Shown piece by piece: positions 16,302-24,007 of a stretch of 36,824 nt of DNA. How positions within the stretch are numbered: the stretch's first letter is position 1; each line of letters opens with the position of its first letter. The position numbers and the translations under genes are program-made. Below the pieces are notes generated by a model. That model saw nothing but the letters and a program-made list of their open reading frames with translations, ran no database searches and had not been told where the DNA came from. Source of the DNA: an uncultured Acidimicrobiaceae bacterium (GTDB taxonomy: Bacteria > Actinomycetota > Acidimicrobiia > Acidimicrobiales > Aldehydirespiratoraceae); contig CAJWHS010000017.1 of NCBI GenBank assembly GCA_913041415.1, forward strand, positions 1 through 36,824, read 5' to 3'.

Positions 16302-17063
16302 ATGAAGATTCTCTGCTGTGTGAAGCGGGTGCCCGCCCCGGGTGCGAAGATAAATGTGACCGCCGACGGGCAAGACGTCGATGCTGCACACCTCGGGTTC
16401 ACCATGAGCCCCCATGAGGAGTGCGCCGTCGAAGGTGCCGTGCAGCTCATCGAAGAGCACGGTGGCGAGGTCACCGTGCTCACGTTGGGCACGGGCGATG
16501 CCGAGGAGCAGCTGCGTTACGCCGTCTCCGTCGGCGCGACCCATGGCGTGCTCGTTGAGGCCGACACCATCCAGTGGGATCCCCAGCGCACGGCGCAGGC
16601 GATCACCGCAGCGGTCCAGGAACTTGAGGGCGACGAACCCTTCGACCTGATCATGTTCGGCAACGAGTCGGCCGACGCGGGCGGCTTCCAGGTCGGTATT
16701 CGCATCGCCATGGCCCTGGGTCGCCCGATCGTGCAGGGCATCAAGGGTGTGGAGATCGGTGACGACACGATCATCGCCCGACGAGAGATCGACGGCGGTT
16801 TCGAGGTCTACGAATTGCCCAGTCCCGCCGTGCTCGGCATCAAAGAAGGCCTCAACCTTCCCCGCTATCCGACCATGAAGGGTCGCCTTGCGTCCAAGAA
16901 GGTCGAACTGAACTCGATCACCGCCAGCGCCGCCGAAGGTGGCCAGGTCCGCGTGAAGCTGCACCGCCCAGAAGAGACCGTGTCGGAGACCGTCATCCTC
17001 GGCATGGGCGCCGAGGCAGCTGCGGCCGTGGTCGACGTCCTCGATGAACTTGGAGTCCTCTGA
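16302..17063 (+). CDS. etfB: Electron transfer flavoprotein beta subunit
   Basis: EtfB (253 aa) pairs with EtfA to form the soluble electron carrier between flavin dehydrogenases and the quinone pool. Typical features are the N-terminal MKILCCVKRVPAPGAKINV, the AMP-binding MFGNESADAGGFQVGIRIA, the VEIGDDTIIARREIDGG strand and the NLPRYPTMKGRLASKK recognition-loop region. It begins 12 bases after the dehydrogenase stop and its TGA overlaps the etfA ATG (TGATG), so all three genes are one transcript. The dedicated pair next to the dehydrogenase suggests it serves mainly that enzyme, although acyl-CoA dehydrogenases in the genome could also use it. Confidence 0.94.
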   Translation: MKILCCVKRVPAPGAKINVTADGQDVDAAHLGFTMSPHEECAVEGAVQLIEEHGGEVTVLTLGTGDAEEQLRYAVSVGATHGVLVEADTIQWDPQRTAQAITAAVQELEGDEPFDLIMFGNESADAGGFQVGIRIAMALGRPIVQGIKGVEIGDDTIIARREIDGGFEVYELPSPAVLGIKEGLNLPRYPTMKGRLASKKVELNSITASAAEGGQVRVKLHRPEETVSETVILGMGAEAAAAVVDVLDELGVL

Positions 17064-18028
17064 TGTTGCTCGTCATTCTCGAACACGAAAACGGTCAGCT
17101 CGTCGAGGCCGCCCGTGAAGCCTTGACCTTTGGTCGTGTGCTCGCAAAGAAGATGGGCGAGGATCTTGAGGCTGCGATCATCGGCAGTGACGACGACGAC
17201 CTCGTCGAAGCCGCCGGCCAGTACGGCGCCGAGACCGTTCACACCGTCACCCACGACCTTCTCACCGATTACGGCCCCGACGCGTTCGGTTCCGTGATCG
17301 CCCAGATGGTCGAGTCGCTCGATCCCGATGCCGTGCTCTCGTGCGGCTCGGACCGAGCGAACGAGTTCATGGCCAACGCCGCCGCTCGTCTCGATGCGCC
17401 GTTCGTCGCCAACTGCACCGACGTCAATCCTGGTGACACGTGGGCGATGACCCGTATTCAGTGGGGTGGCTCGTTGCTTGAGGACGCGACGCTCACGGCC
17501 GATGTGCCCCTGCTCACCTGTGGACTGCATGCCGTCGCCGCCGAGATCGGTGACGAGGAGGATGCTGTCGCAGAGGAGTTCGACGTCGATCTCGACGAGT
17601 CGTTCACCATCACGATGGTGAAGGACCGTGTCGTCCAGGAAGCCGGTGTCACGCTGCCGACCGCTGCGGTCGTTGTTGGTGGTGGCCGCGGCGTCGGCTC
17701 CGAGGACGGCTTCGGCCAGCTCGAAGAGCTCGCCAACCTGCTCGGTGGCCGTGTCGGTTGCTCGCGTGCGGTGACCAACCTCGGTTGGCGTCCGCACGCC
17801 GACCAGGTCGGCCAGACCGGAACCCGGATCGCCCCGGAGATCTACATCGCGTCTGGTATCTCGGGTGCCATCCAGCACTGGGTCGGCGCGATGGCGTCGA
17901 AGCACATCCTGGCGATCAACACCGACAAGGAAGCCAACATGGTGACCAAGGCCGACTGGGCCGTGATCGGTGATCTTCACGAGGTGATCCCGGCAATCAT
18001 CGCCGAGGTCCAGTCTCGCAAGGGCTGA
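17063..18028 (+). CDS. etfA: Electron transfer flavoprotein alpha subunit
   Basis: EtfA (321 aa) carries the FAD of ETF. The C-terminal FAD domain is complete: VVGGGRGVGSEDGF, LGGRVGCSRAVTNLGW, QVGQTGTRIAPEIYIASGIS and HILAINTDKEANM. The N-terminal domain is the usual ETF alpha/beta fold. It is translationally coupled to etfB and closes the GntR-controlled operon; a rho-independent terminator follows 56 bases after the stop. It would receive electrons from the dimethylglycine dehydrogenase-like protein and hand them to ETF:quinone oxidoreductase, which is not in the window. Confidence 0.94.
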   Translation: MLLVILEHENGQLVEAAREALTFGRVLAKKMGEDLEAAIIGSDDDDLVEAAGQYGAETVHTVTHDLLTDYGPDAFGSVIAQMVESLDPDAVLSCGSDRANEFMANAAARLDAPFVANCTDVNPGDTWAMTRIQWGGSLLEDATLTADVPLLTCGLHAVAAEIGDEEDAVAEEFDVDLDESFTITMVKDRVVQEAGVTLPTAAVVVGGGRGVGSEDGFGQLEELANLLGGRVGCSRAVTNLGWRPHADQVGQTGTRIAPEIYIASGISGAIQHWVGAMASKHILAINTDKEANMVTKADWAVIGDLHEVIPAIIAEVQSRKG

Positions 18029-18083
18029 CCTTCGCTCGATACCAAGTCGCAGGTCATCGTCCGCCCGATTCGGACCCTGCACG

Positions 18084-18128
18084 ACGAACAGCCCTCGCTC
18101 CTCAGGGCGACGGCTGTTCGTTGTTTTC
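18084..18128 (+). terminator. Rho-independent terminator after etfA
   Basis: ACGAACAGCC (18084-18093) pairs perfectly with GGCTGTTCGT (18112-18121) around an 18-base loop that can form an additional GCCCT/AGGGC stem, and the hairpin is followed by TTGTTTTC. It ends the dehydrogenase-etfB-etfA transcript before the MDR gene. Confidence 0.82.
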
Positions 18129-18179
18129 GGTTGCGCCAGCGGCGGCGCGATGATGACGGCCCCGAGTGAGGAGCCCGAG

Positions 18180-19286
18180 ATGAGCGACACCTACCGCATC
18201 GTGCGTTCGACCGTGACCGAGGACGGGACGGTCCGCATCGCGATCGACACCGAACCGATGCCCGAACCCGGCCCCGATGGGGTCGTCGTCGCCGTTGAAG
18301 CTGCGCCCATCAACCCATCGGACCTCGGCATGCTCATCGCCGGGGCTGACCCAGAGTCGTTCGCGTCGGTCGACGGTGCGCTTGTCGGGACGTTGAGCCC
18401 GGCGGCCATGGCCATGAACGCCGCCCGCGTCGGACAACCGATGCCGTGCGGCAACGAGGGTGCCGGCACCGTCGTGGCCGCTGGATCGTCACCGGGCGCG
18501 CAGGCGCTGCTCGGTGCGATCGTCTCGGGGGTCAGCGGCTCGATGTACGCCACCCACACGAAACTCTCTCATGTCATGTGCATCCCGGTGCCCAACGGGG
18601 TCGTCGCCGCCGACGCCGCGTCATCGTTCGTCAACCCGCTCACGGCGCTCGGCATGACCGAGACGATGCGTCTCGAAGGGCACTCGGCGATCGTGCACAC
18701 TGCGGCGGCGTCGAACCTCGGCCAGATGCTCAACCGGCTCTGTCAGGCCGACGGCATCCCGCTGGTCAATGTCGTGCGCCGCAACGAGCAGGCCGATCTG
18801 TTGCGGGCTGCAGGTGCCGATCATGTCGTCGTGTCGTCGGCCGACTCCTTTGCGGACGACCTCACCGCAGCGATCACGGCGACGGGAGCCACCATTGCGT
18901 TCGATGCGATCGGCGGTGGGGAGCAGGTCGATGCGCTCCTTGCCTCGATGGAGAGGGCATCGTCGGCTGGGCAGGCGTTCAGCCGCTACGGCTCCGATAC
19001 CCACAAGCAGGTCTACATCTACGGTGGGCTCGACCGGTCGGTCACGACGCTGCGGCGCACGTACGGCATGTCGTGGGGTGTGGGCGGATGGCTCCTCACC
19101 CCGTTCCTCGGTCGGGTCGGCTTCGAGCGCATGGCCGAACTCCAGGCCCGCGTCGCCGCTGAGATCACCACGACGTTCGCATCCGGCTATGCCGACACGA
19201 TTTCGCTCGCCGACATGCTCGATCCAGCTGTGGCGAAGGCCTACTCGGCGCAGGCCACCGGAGAGAAGCACCTGGTCACGCCGTGA
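18180..19286 (+). CDS. MDR-superfamily zinc-independent alcohol dehydrogenase/quinone reductase-like protein
   Basis: The 368-residue protein is a medium-chain dehydrogenase/reductase: an N-terminal GroES-like domain (VEAAPINPSDL, then GNEGAGTVVAAG) and a nucleotide-binding domain with AAASNLGQML and GADHVVVSS, which resemble NADPH:quinone reductase and crotonyl-CoA-reductase-like members. The structural and catalytic zinc cysteines of classical alcohol dehydrogenases are absent. I chose ATG 18180, because GAGGAG lies at good spacing and the family begins there. The substrate is unknown; relatives reduce quinones or activated double bonds with NADPH. It stands after a terminator and is followed by the MFS gene on the same strand after 48 bases. 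Confidence 0.82.
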   Translation: MSDTYRIVRSTVTEDGTVRIAIDTEPMPEPGPDGVVVAVEAAPINPSDLGMLIAGADPESFASVDGALVGTLSPAAMAMNAARVGQPMPCGNEGAGTVVAAGSSPGAQALLGAIVSGVSGSMYATHTKLSHVMCIPVPNGVVAADAASSFVNPLTALGMTETMRLEGHSAIVHTAAASNLGQMLNRLCQADGIPLVNVVRRNEQADLLRAAGADHVVVSSADSFADDLTAAITATGATIAFDAIGGGEQVDALLASMERASSAGQAFSRYGSDTHKQVYIYGGLDRSVTTLRRTYGMSWGVGGWLLTPFLGRVGFERMAELQARVAAEITTTFASGYADTISLADMLDPAVAKAYSAQATGEKHLVTP

Positions 19287-19334
19287 GCGCCGTCGTGATC
19301 TCTGAACACGGTCGTCTGTCCGTAAGGTCTCCTA

Positions 19335-20765
19335 GTGGCCCCCGACGACGAGACGATTCCAAGACGTGCCTGGATGGCGTTGTTCGTCTCGACGCTCGTC
19401 GTGTTCTTGGCTGTAGTCAACATCTCGTCGGTCAACGTCGCCTTCCCCTCGATCCGGGAGGACTTCGGTTCGACTGATGCCGAACTTAGCTGGATCGTCG
19501 GCGCCTACAATTTGGTTGTCGGTTCGCTGCTGCTCGCAGCTGGGCGGCTTTCCGACAGCCTCGGTCGGCGCCGTGTGTATCTGCCTGGTGTGGCGATCTT
19601 TGCGTTCGGCTCGGTGCTGTGCGCGCTCGCTCCGGGGACGTGGTGGCTCGTCGGTGCCCGCGTCGTGCAGGGCGTCGGTGGCTCAATCACGATGGCGGCC
19701 GGCTTCGCGGTGATGTTGCCGGAGTTCCCACCGGCCCGTCGGTCGACCCCGATCGGCATCGCCGGCGCGGCCGGCGCGCTCGGTGCCGTCGTCGGCCCCG
19801 TCGTTGGTTCGCTGCTTATCGATTTCGTCTCGTGGCGCAGCGTGTTCTGGATCAACGTGCCGCTCTGCTTGCTGGTGATTGCCCTCGGGCCTCGCTACCT
19901 GAGCGAGTCGAAGGATCCCGACGCCACCGGCCATATCGACTGGACGGGTGTCGCCTTCGGCACGGTCGCCGTCGCCTCGATCATGTTCGCCATCGTGCAG
20001 ACCGAGACGTGGGGCCCCGACGCCCGTGTGGTGGGTTTGATCGTCTTCGGCCTCGCCCTCGCCGTCGCACTGATCCGGCGAAGCACCGTGCATCCCGAGC
20101 CGCTCATTGACCTGTCGCTGTTCCGGTTCCGCTCGTTCACGAGCGCCAACATCGGAGGGTTCTTCTACGGCCTCGGCTTCACCGCTGGCGCACTCGTCAG
20201 TTCACTGCTGCTCCAGGACGTGTGGGATCTGCCCGTCCGCGAGGTCGGACTTGCGTTCGCTCCGTCGCCGTTGCTGGCGGCAGCCGTCTCGCCTTACGCG
20301 GGACGTTGGGCCGACCGCATCGGCCATCGCTGGATCCTCTTCACCGGCTGCATGCTTTGCGCAGTCGGCTATGCCAGCTTCAGCTTCGCCTTCACCGAGA
20401 CGGCCGATCCGTGGAGCCGCTACGTGCCGCTCAGCCTCCTCGCCGGTGTCGGCGTCGGCATGACGGTGTCGACGTGGTCGTCGGCCGGTGTCTCCGACGT
20501 ACCGCCGGCCCGCTTTGGCATCGCTGGCGCCACGTTCAACACCCTGCGCAACGGTGCGTACGGCCTCGGCGTTGCGATCGTCGTTGCCCTGATTGCTACT
20601 TCGGGCGATTCGACCACGCTTCTCGGTATCGAGCGGGCGTACGCGTTCATCGCCGTCTGCTACGTCCTCTCGGCGATCTCGGTGGTGTTGACGTTCCCAG
20701 CCGGGTCGGCCCGAGATCGGGCGGCGGCCGTTGCGGCACGCCACGATCGGATGCCACCGGGCTGA
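19335..20765 (+). CDS. MFS drug/proton antiporter-like exporter (DHA2, EmrB/QacA type)
   Basis: The 476-residue protein is a polytopic inner-membrane transporter of the major facilitator superfamily. Motif A is GRLSDSLGRRRVYLPG between TM2 and TM3, and the antiporter motif C region is AGAAGALGAVVGPVVGSLL in TM5. The number of hydrophobic segments (about 13-14) and the start AWMALFVSTLVVFLAVVNISSVNVAFPSI fit the DHA2 (14-TM) group, which exports toxic compounds with proton exchange. Start is GTG with TAAGG upstream. No regulator of the TetR or MarR type is adjacent, so the substrate cannot be inferred. It lies 24 bases before the MBL hydrolase gene. Confidence 0.88.
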   Translation: MAPDDETIPRRAWMALFVSTLVVFLAVVNISSVNVAFPSIREDFGSTDAELSWIVGAYNLVVGSLLLAAGRLSDSLGRRRVYLPGVAIFAFGSVLCALAPGTWWLVGARVVQGVGGSITMAAGFAVMLPEFPPARRSTPIGIAGAAGALGAVVGPVVGSLLIDFVSWRSVFWINVPLCLLVIALGPRYLSESKDPDATGHIDWTGVAFGTVAVASIMFAIVQTETWGPDARVVGLIVFGLALAVALIRRSTVHPEPLIDLSLFRFRSFTSANIGGFFYGLGFTAGALVSSLLLQDVWDLPVREVGLAFAPSPLLAAAVSPYAGRWADRIGHRWILFTGCMLCAVGYASFSFAFTETADPWSRYVPLSLLAGVGVGMTVSTWSSAGVSDVPPARFGIAGATFNTLRNGAYGLGVAIVVALIATSGDSTTLLGIERAYAFIAVCYVLSAISVVLTFPAGSARDRAAAVAARHDRMPPG

Positions 20766-20789
20766 GTTCGGCGTCTACGGTGGCAGCCG

Positions 20790-21641
20790 ATGACTACCAC
20801 CGTGACGGTCACCGGGACGGGTTGCCCGATCCCTGATGCCGAGCGTGCCGGTCCCGGCGTGCTCGTCGACGTCGACGGGTTGCGGCTTCAGTTCGATGCC
20901 GGCCGCTCGACGGTCCAGCGCCTTGCCGGTGCCGGACTGCCGTTTGCCGAGATCGATGCCGTCTTCATCACGCACCATCACAGCGATCACCTGACCGGGC
21001 TGCAGGACCTCGTCTTGACCCGCTGGGTTATGGCTCGCGGTGAGGTCTGCTCGCCACTTCCGATCGTGGTTCCCGTCGGCCCCGCCGAGTCGTTCGTGCG
21101 CGAGATGCTGCATCCCTGGCGCCACGATCTCGACGTGCGCGCTGCCCACTCGAACCGCAGCGACCCACTCACACTCGACATTGTTCCCTTCGACCTTCCC
21201 GACCAACCGACCGAGGTTTGGCGTCGAGGCGAAGTGCGAGTGCTGGCCGGTCAGGTCCGTCATGAACCCGTCCATCCCGCCGTCGGATTCCGGGTCGAGA
21301 CGCCGGACGGCGTCGTCGCGATCACCGGCGACACGCTCGCGTGCGACGAGGTCGCAGTTCTCGCCGCTGGCGCGGACGTGCTGGTCTACGAGGCAATGCG
21401 GTTCGAGAGGATCCGACAGCGACCGCCACACCTGCAGTTCATCCTCGACTACCATGCAGACACGCCGCTCATCGGTGCGCAGGCCGCCGAACTCGAGGTA
21501 CCGACCCTCGTGCTCACCCACCTGATCCCGCCACCCGAATCCGACGACGACGTCCAGGCGTTCGTCGACGACATCCGCACCGCCGGCTTCGCAGGCGAGT
21601 TGGTTGTCGCCGAGGACCTCTCGCAGGTGACGCTGGGCTGA
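20790..21641 (+). CDS. MBL-fold metallo-hydrolase, RNase Z/arylsulfatase-like
   Basis: The 283-residue protein has the metallo-beta-lactamase fold with the metal motif THHHSDHLTG (HxHxDH type), Asp in AITGDTLACDE and His in VLTHLIPPP as further ligands. The N-terminal TVTGTGCPIPDAERAGPGVLV is typical of RNase Z-like and AtsA-type arylsulfatase-like hydrolases. The long exosite arm of true tRNA 3'-processing RNase Z is not evident, so a small-molecule ester hydrolase is more likely than a tRNase. The start at ATG 20790 follows the transporter by 24 bases and they probably share a transcript. It abuts the FAD oxidoreductase gene tail to tail with no spacer. Confidence 0.83.
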   Translation: MTTTVTVTGTGCPIPDAERAGPGVLVDVDGLRLQFDAGRSTVQRLAGAGLPFAEIDAVFITHHHSDHLTGLQDLVLTRWVMARGEVCSPLPIVVPVGPAESFVREMLHPWRHDLDVRAAHSNRSDPLTLDIVPFDLPDQPTEVWRRGEVRVLAGQVRHEPVHPAVGFRVETPDGVVAITGDTLACDEVAVLAAGADVLVYEAMRFERIRQRPPHLQFILDYHADTPLIGAQAAELEVPTLVLTHLIPPPESDDDVQAFVDDIRTAGFAGELVVAEDLSQVTLG

Positions 21642-23066
21642 TCAGCCGACGAGCGGGATCAGCTTTCCGGGGTTGAACAGATTCTGCGGGTCGAGCGCCC
21701 GCTTGACCGTGCGCATCATCTCCCACTCGATGTCCGGCTTTTGGGGCCCGATCCGATCGCGCAGCAAGAGGCCGACGCCGTGCTCGGCCGACAGGGTGCC
21801 GTCGAGCTCGAACACGCGCCGGTCGATCTCGGTGGTTATGGCATCACGGACCTCGAGCCATGGTTCGACTGCCTCGTCGGTGATCGGAAGGATCATCATG
21901 TGGAGGTTGCCGTCACCCACGTGCCCGAAGCCGTAGGCGAGTGCCATGGGGGCGATCTTGGCGGCGGCGTCGAGCACCGACTGCACGAACTCCTTCACCT
22001 TGTCGACCGGCACCGCCGTATCGAGCTTGAGCCCGTGGTGCTGGTGTTCGATGTAGGCCGAGGTCGGTGGGATGTGGTCGCGGATCGCCCAGAGGTTGGC
22101 CTCCTGCTCGGGCGTGCCGGCGACGGCGGCGTCGACGATCAGGCTTGCTTCGGCGCCGGCTTCGAGGAAGGCGGCGATCTGGCCGTCGATCGGGTTGGAG
22201 CTGGCGAGCTTGACGAGCGCGAAGTACTCGGTGTCGGCGTCGAGTGGTTTGACGACATCGAACACGTTGACCACGCGATCGATGGCGACGAGTGGCATCA
22301 ACTCGAACGCCGTCACCGTGCCGGGTGCGTGCTGCTGGGCGAGGTCGAGGAGTGGAGCGAGCGCATCGAGCCCGGTGATCGCGGCGAGCAGCGATGTCTC
22401 GTATGGCGTGGCCGGCCGCAGCTTCAGCACGGCCGAGGTGACAATTCCGAGCGTGCCTTCGCCGCCGATGAAGAGGTGCTTGAGGTCGTAGCCTGACGAG
22501 TCCTTCACGAGGGCGCGACGTCCGTCCCAGATGGTGCCGTCGGCGAGTACCGCTTCGATTCCCATGACGTTGTCTCGCATGTTGCCGTACCGAACGACGT
22601 TGTTGCCGCCAGCGTCGGTTGCGATGCCGCCGCCGATCGATGCCGTGCCGCGAGCTCCCCAGTCGGGGGCGAACACCCGGTTGACCGCCTTTGCGGCGTT
22701 CTGGACGGCTTCGATGGTGACACCAGCCTGAGCCGTGATCGTCGAACGATCAGGGTCGACGGACTCGATCTGGTTGAGACGGGCGAGTGACAAGACGATC
22801 GATGGCCGGTCGGTCGGCGATTCGGTGCCGAACGACAGGCCGGTGTTGCCGCCCTGGGGAACGATCGCCACGTTGTGGGTGGCGCAGATCCGCACGGTGG
22901 CAGCCACACCGGCGGTGTCGGCAGGCCGGACGACGACGGCGTCGTCGGCGGTGCGAAGGTTGCGGGGATCGAACAGGAAGGGGTCGGCGTCGCCGCCGGT
23001 CAGGACGGCGTTGTGGTCGAGCGCCGCCCGGAACTCGTCGACGATGTGATCGGCGGGAACGGTCAT
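21642..23066 (-). CDS. FAD-binding 2-hydroxyacid dehydrogenase (GlcD/D-2-hydroxyglutarate dehydrogenase-like)
   Basis: The 474-residue protein is of the VAO/PCMH flavoprotein type. The FAD domain shows VVVRPADTAGVAATVRIC, the PP-loop IVPQGGNTGLSFG, and ASIGGGIATDAGGNNVVRYGN; the C-terminal cap has GFGHVGDGNLHMMI with metal-binding His residues, SAEHGVGLLL and the closing DPQNLFNPGKLIP. Such enzymes oxidise D-2-hydroxyglutarate, D-lactate or glycolate and pass electrons to ETF or quinone. Which one is used here is not decidable by eye. The ATG has a TAGCCT -10-like box 9 bases upstream on its strand and no Shine-Dalgarno sequence, so the mRNA may be nearly leaderless. It lies downstream of the IclR gene with 133 bases between. 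Confidence 0.86.
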   Translation of the reverse strand: MTVPADHIVDEFRAALDHNAVLTGGDADPFLFDPRNLRTADDAVVVRPADTAGVAATVRICATHNVAIVPQGGNTGLSFGTESPTDRPSIVLSLARLNQIESVDPDRSTITAQAGVTIEAVQNAAKAVNRVFAPDWGARGTASIGGGIATDAGGNNVVRYGNMRDNVMGIEAVLADGTIWDGRRALVKDSSGYDLKHLFIGGEGTLGIVTSAVLKLRPATPYETSLLAAITGLDALAPLLDLAQQHAPGTVTAFELMPLVAIDRVVNVFDVVKPLDADTEYFALVKLASSNPIDGQIAAFLEAGAEASLIVDAAVAGTPEQEANLWAIRDHIPPTSAYIEHQHHGLKLDTAVPVDKVKEFVQSVLDAAAKIAPMALAYGFGHVGDGNLHMMILPITDEAVEPWLEVRDAITTEIDRRVFELDGTLSAEHGVGLLLRDRIGPQKPDIEWEMMRTVKRALDPQNLFNPGKLIPLVG

Positions 23067-23199
23067 GTCAGTTCCAGGCTAGGTGCAGCTGTCCTTCCAG
23101 CACCCCGAGCTTAAGGCTGGTGTCGAGCGGGCGCCGAGAGGAAAGCGCAGGACCATCCTTACCTTAATGCGGTGGTTGGCTGCGGGACGAAGCGACTGA

Positions 23200-23943
23200 T
23201 CAGTCGGACATCTGTTCGGTGATACCAGCAGCGGCGTCGGCCAACTGGATGCCGATGTCGTGGGTCCGGTCGGGGTCGGGGAATCGGTAGGCGGGCCCGT
23301 GGACGTGCAACGCTGCGATCGGGAGTCCCTCACCGTCGCTGATCGCCACTGCCACGGAGTTGATGCCGTCGACTCCCTCCTCATACCCCCACGCATAACC
23401 GAGGCTGCGGACGGCCGAGATGCGTTCGCGGACCTGTTCAGAGTCGACGAGGGTGTAGGCGGTGGTCGCCTCGAGCGGAAGGCGGAGGAACTCGTCGAGC
23501 TCGGCCTCGGACCAGCCCGCCATGATCGCCATCCCCGACGGCACCGACTGGAGGGGAAGGGTCTCGCCGGTCCAGTCGCGGACCATCACATCGGTCTCGG
23601 GGGCGGTATGGTCGAGGTAGTACACATGTCGACCGCGGACGATGCTGAGGCCGGCGGCCTCGCCGAGATCCTCACTGAGTGAGAGCAGCCAGGGTCGGAC
23701 GGTTGCGAGGAGGTTGCGGCCGGGTTCAGTGGCGCCTGCGATGTCGAGCAGACCTTGGCCAAGTCGGTACTCGCCGCCCTGCTCGACCTGGGTGACCGCG
23801 CCCTCGGCCTCAAGGGCAGAGAGGAGTCGGGCGACCGTCGATTTCGGAAGATCGATCTGCTCCGCGAGTTCGGTTACCCCGAATGGCCCGGTGGCCAGGG
23901 CCCGAAGTACGGCGAACGCTCGCTCGATCGACTGTACGGCCAT
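23200..23943 (-). CDS. IclR-family transcriptional regulator, probable one-carbon regulon controller
   Basis: The 247-residue protein has the IclR N-terminal winged helix (SIERAFAVLRALATG, then VTELAEQIDLPKSTVARLLSALEAEGAV, about residues 5-50) and the C-terminal GAF-like effector domain (DHTAPETDVMVRDWTGETLPL, PSGMAIMAGWSE, SLGYAWGYEEGVDGINSVAVAI). I moved the start from 24117 to ATG 23943, where IclR homology begins. On its strand TACCCT lies 7 bases before the ATG, so a leaderless mRNA is likely. A paired 15-bp operator directly adjoins this -10 box (23957-23989), which suggests autoregulation, and the same element stands at fhs, serA/folC and fdh. The effector is unknown; a one-carbon-related metabolite is a plausible guess. 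Confidence 0.88.
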   Translation of the reverse strand: MAVQSIERAFAVLRALATGPFGVTELAEQIDLPKSTVARLLSALEAEGAVTQVEQGGEYRLGQGLLDIAGATEPGRNLLATVRPWLLSLSEDLGEAAGLSIVRGRHVYYLDHTAPETDVMVRDWTGETLPLQSVPSGMAIMAGWSEAELDEFLRLPLEATTAYTLVDSEQVRERISAVRSLGYAWGYEEGVDGINSVAVAISDGEGLPIAALHVHGPAYRFPDPDRTHDIGIQLADAAAGITEQMSD

Positions 23944-23956
23944 GTTCGTCAGGGTA

Positions 23957-23989
23957 TCCCGCTGCGCGGAACCGTTCCGTATCGTGGAA
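23957..23989. promoter_or_regulatory. Paired 15-bp operator upstream of the IclR gene (site C)
   Basis: The boxes are TCCCGCTGCGCGGAA (23957-23971, the most degenerate) and TTCCGTATCGTGGAA (23975-23989), 18 bp apart. On the minus strand the element directly precedes a TACCCT -10 box (23951-23956), which is 7 bases from the ATG at 23943. Binding here would block the -35 region and give autorepression. Confidence 0.72.
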
Positions 23990-24007
23990 CGACAACAGTG
24001 GTGATGC

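Noticed and set aside
13965-16964. 999-residue ORF on the minus strand
   Set aside because: It is antisense to the dehydrogenase and etfB genes, whose products are clearly recognisable; long mirror ORFs are usual in GC-rich DNA, and its translation matches no family known to me.
23151-23170. IdeR/DtxR-like iron box upstream of the GlcD-type gene (TTAAGGTAAGG on the minus strand)
   Set aside because: Only one half-site resembles the consensus, the other arm is missing, and it lies about 85 bases upstream of the start.
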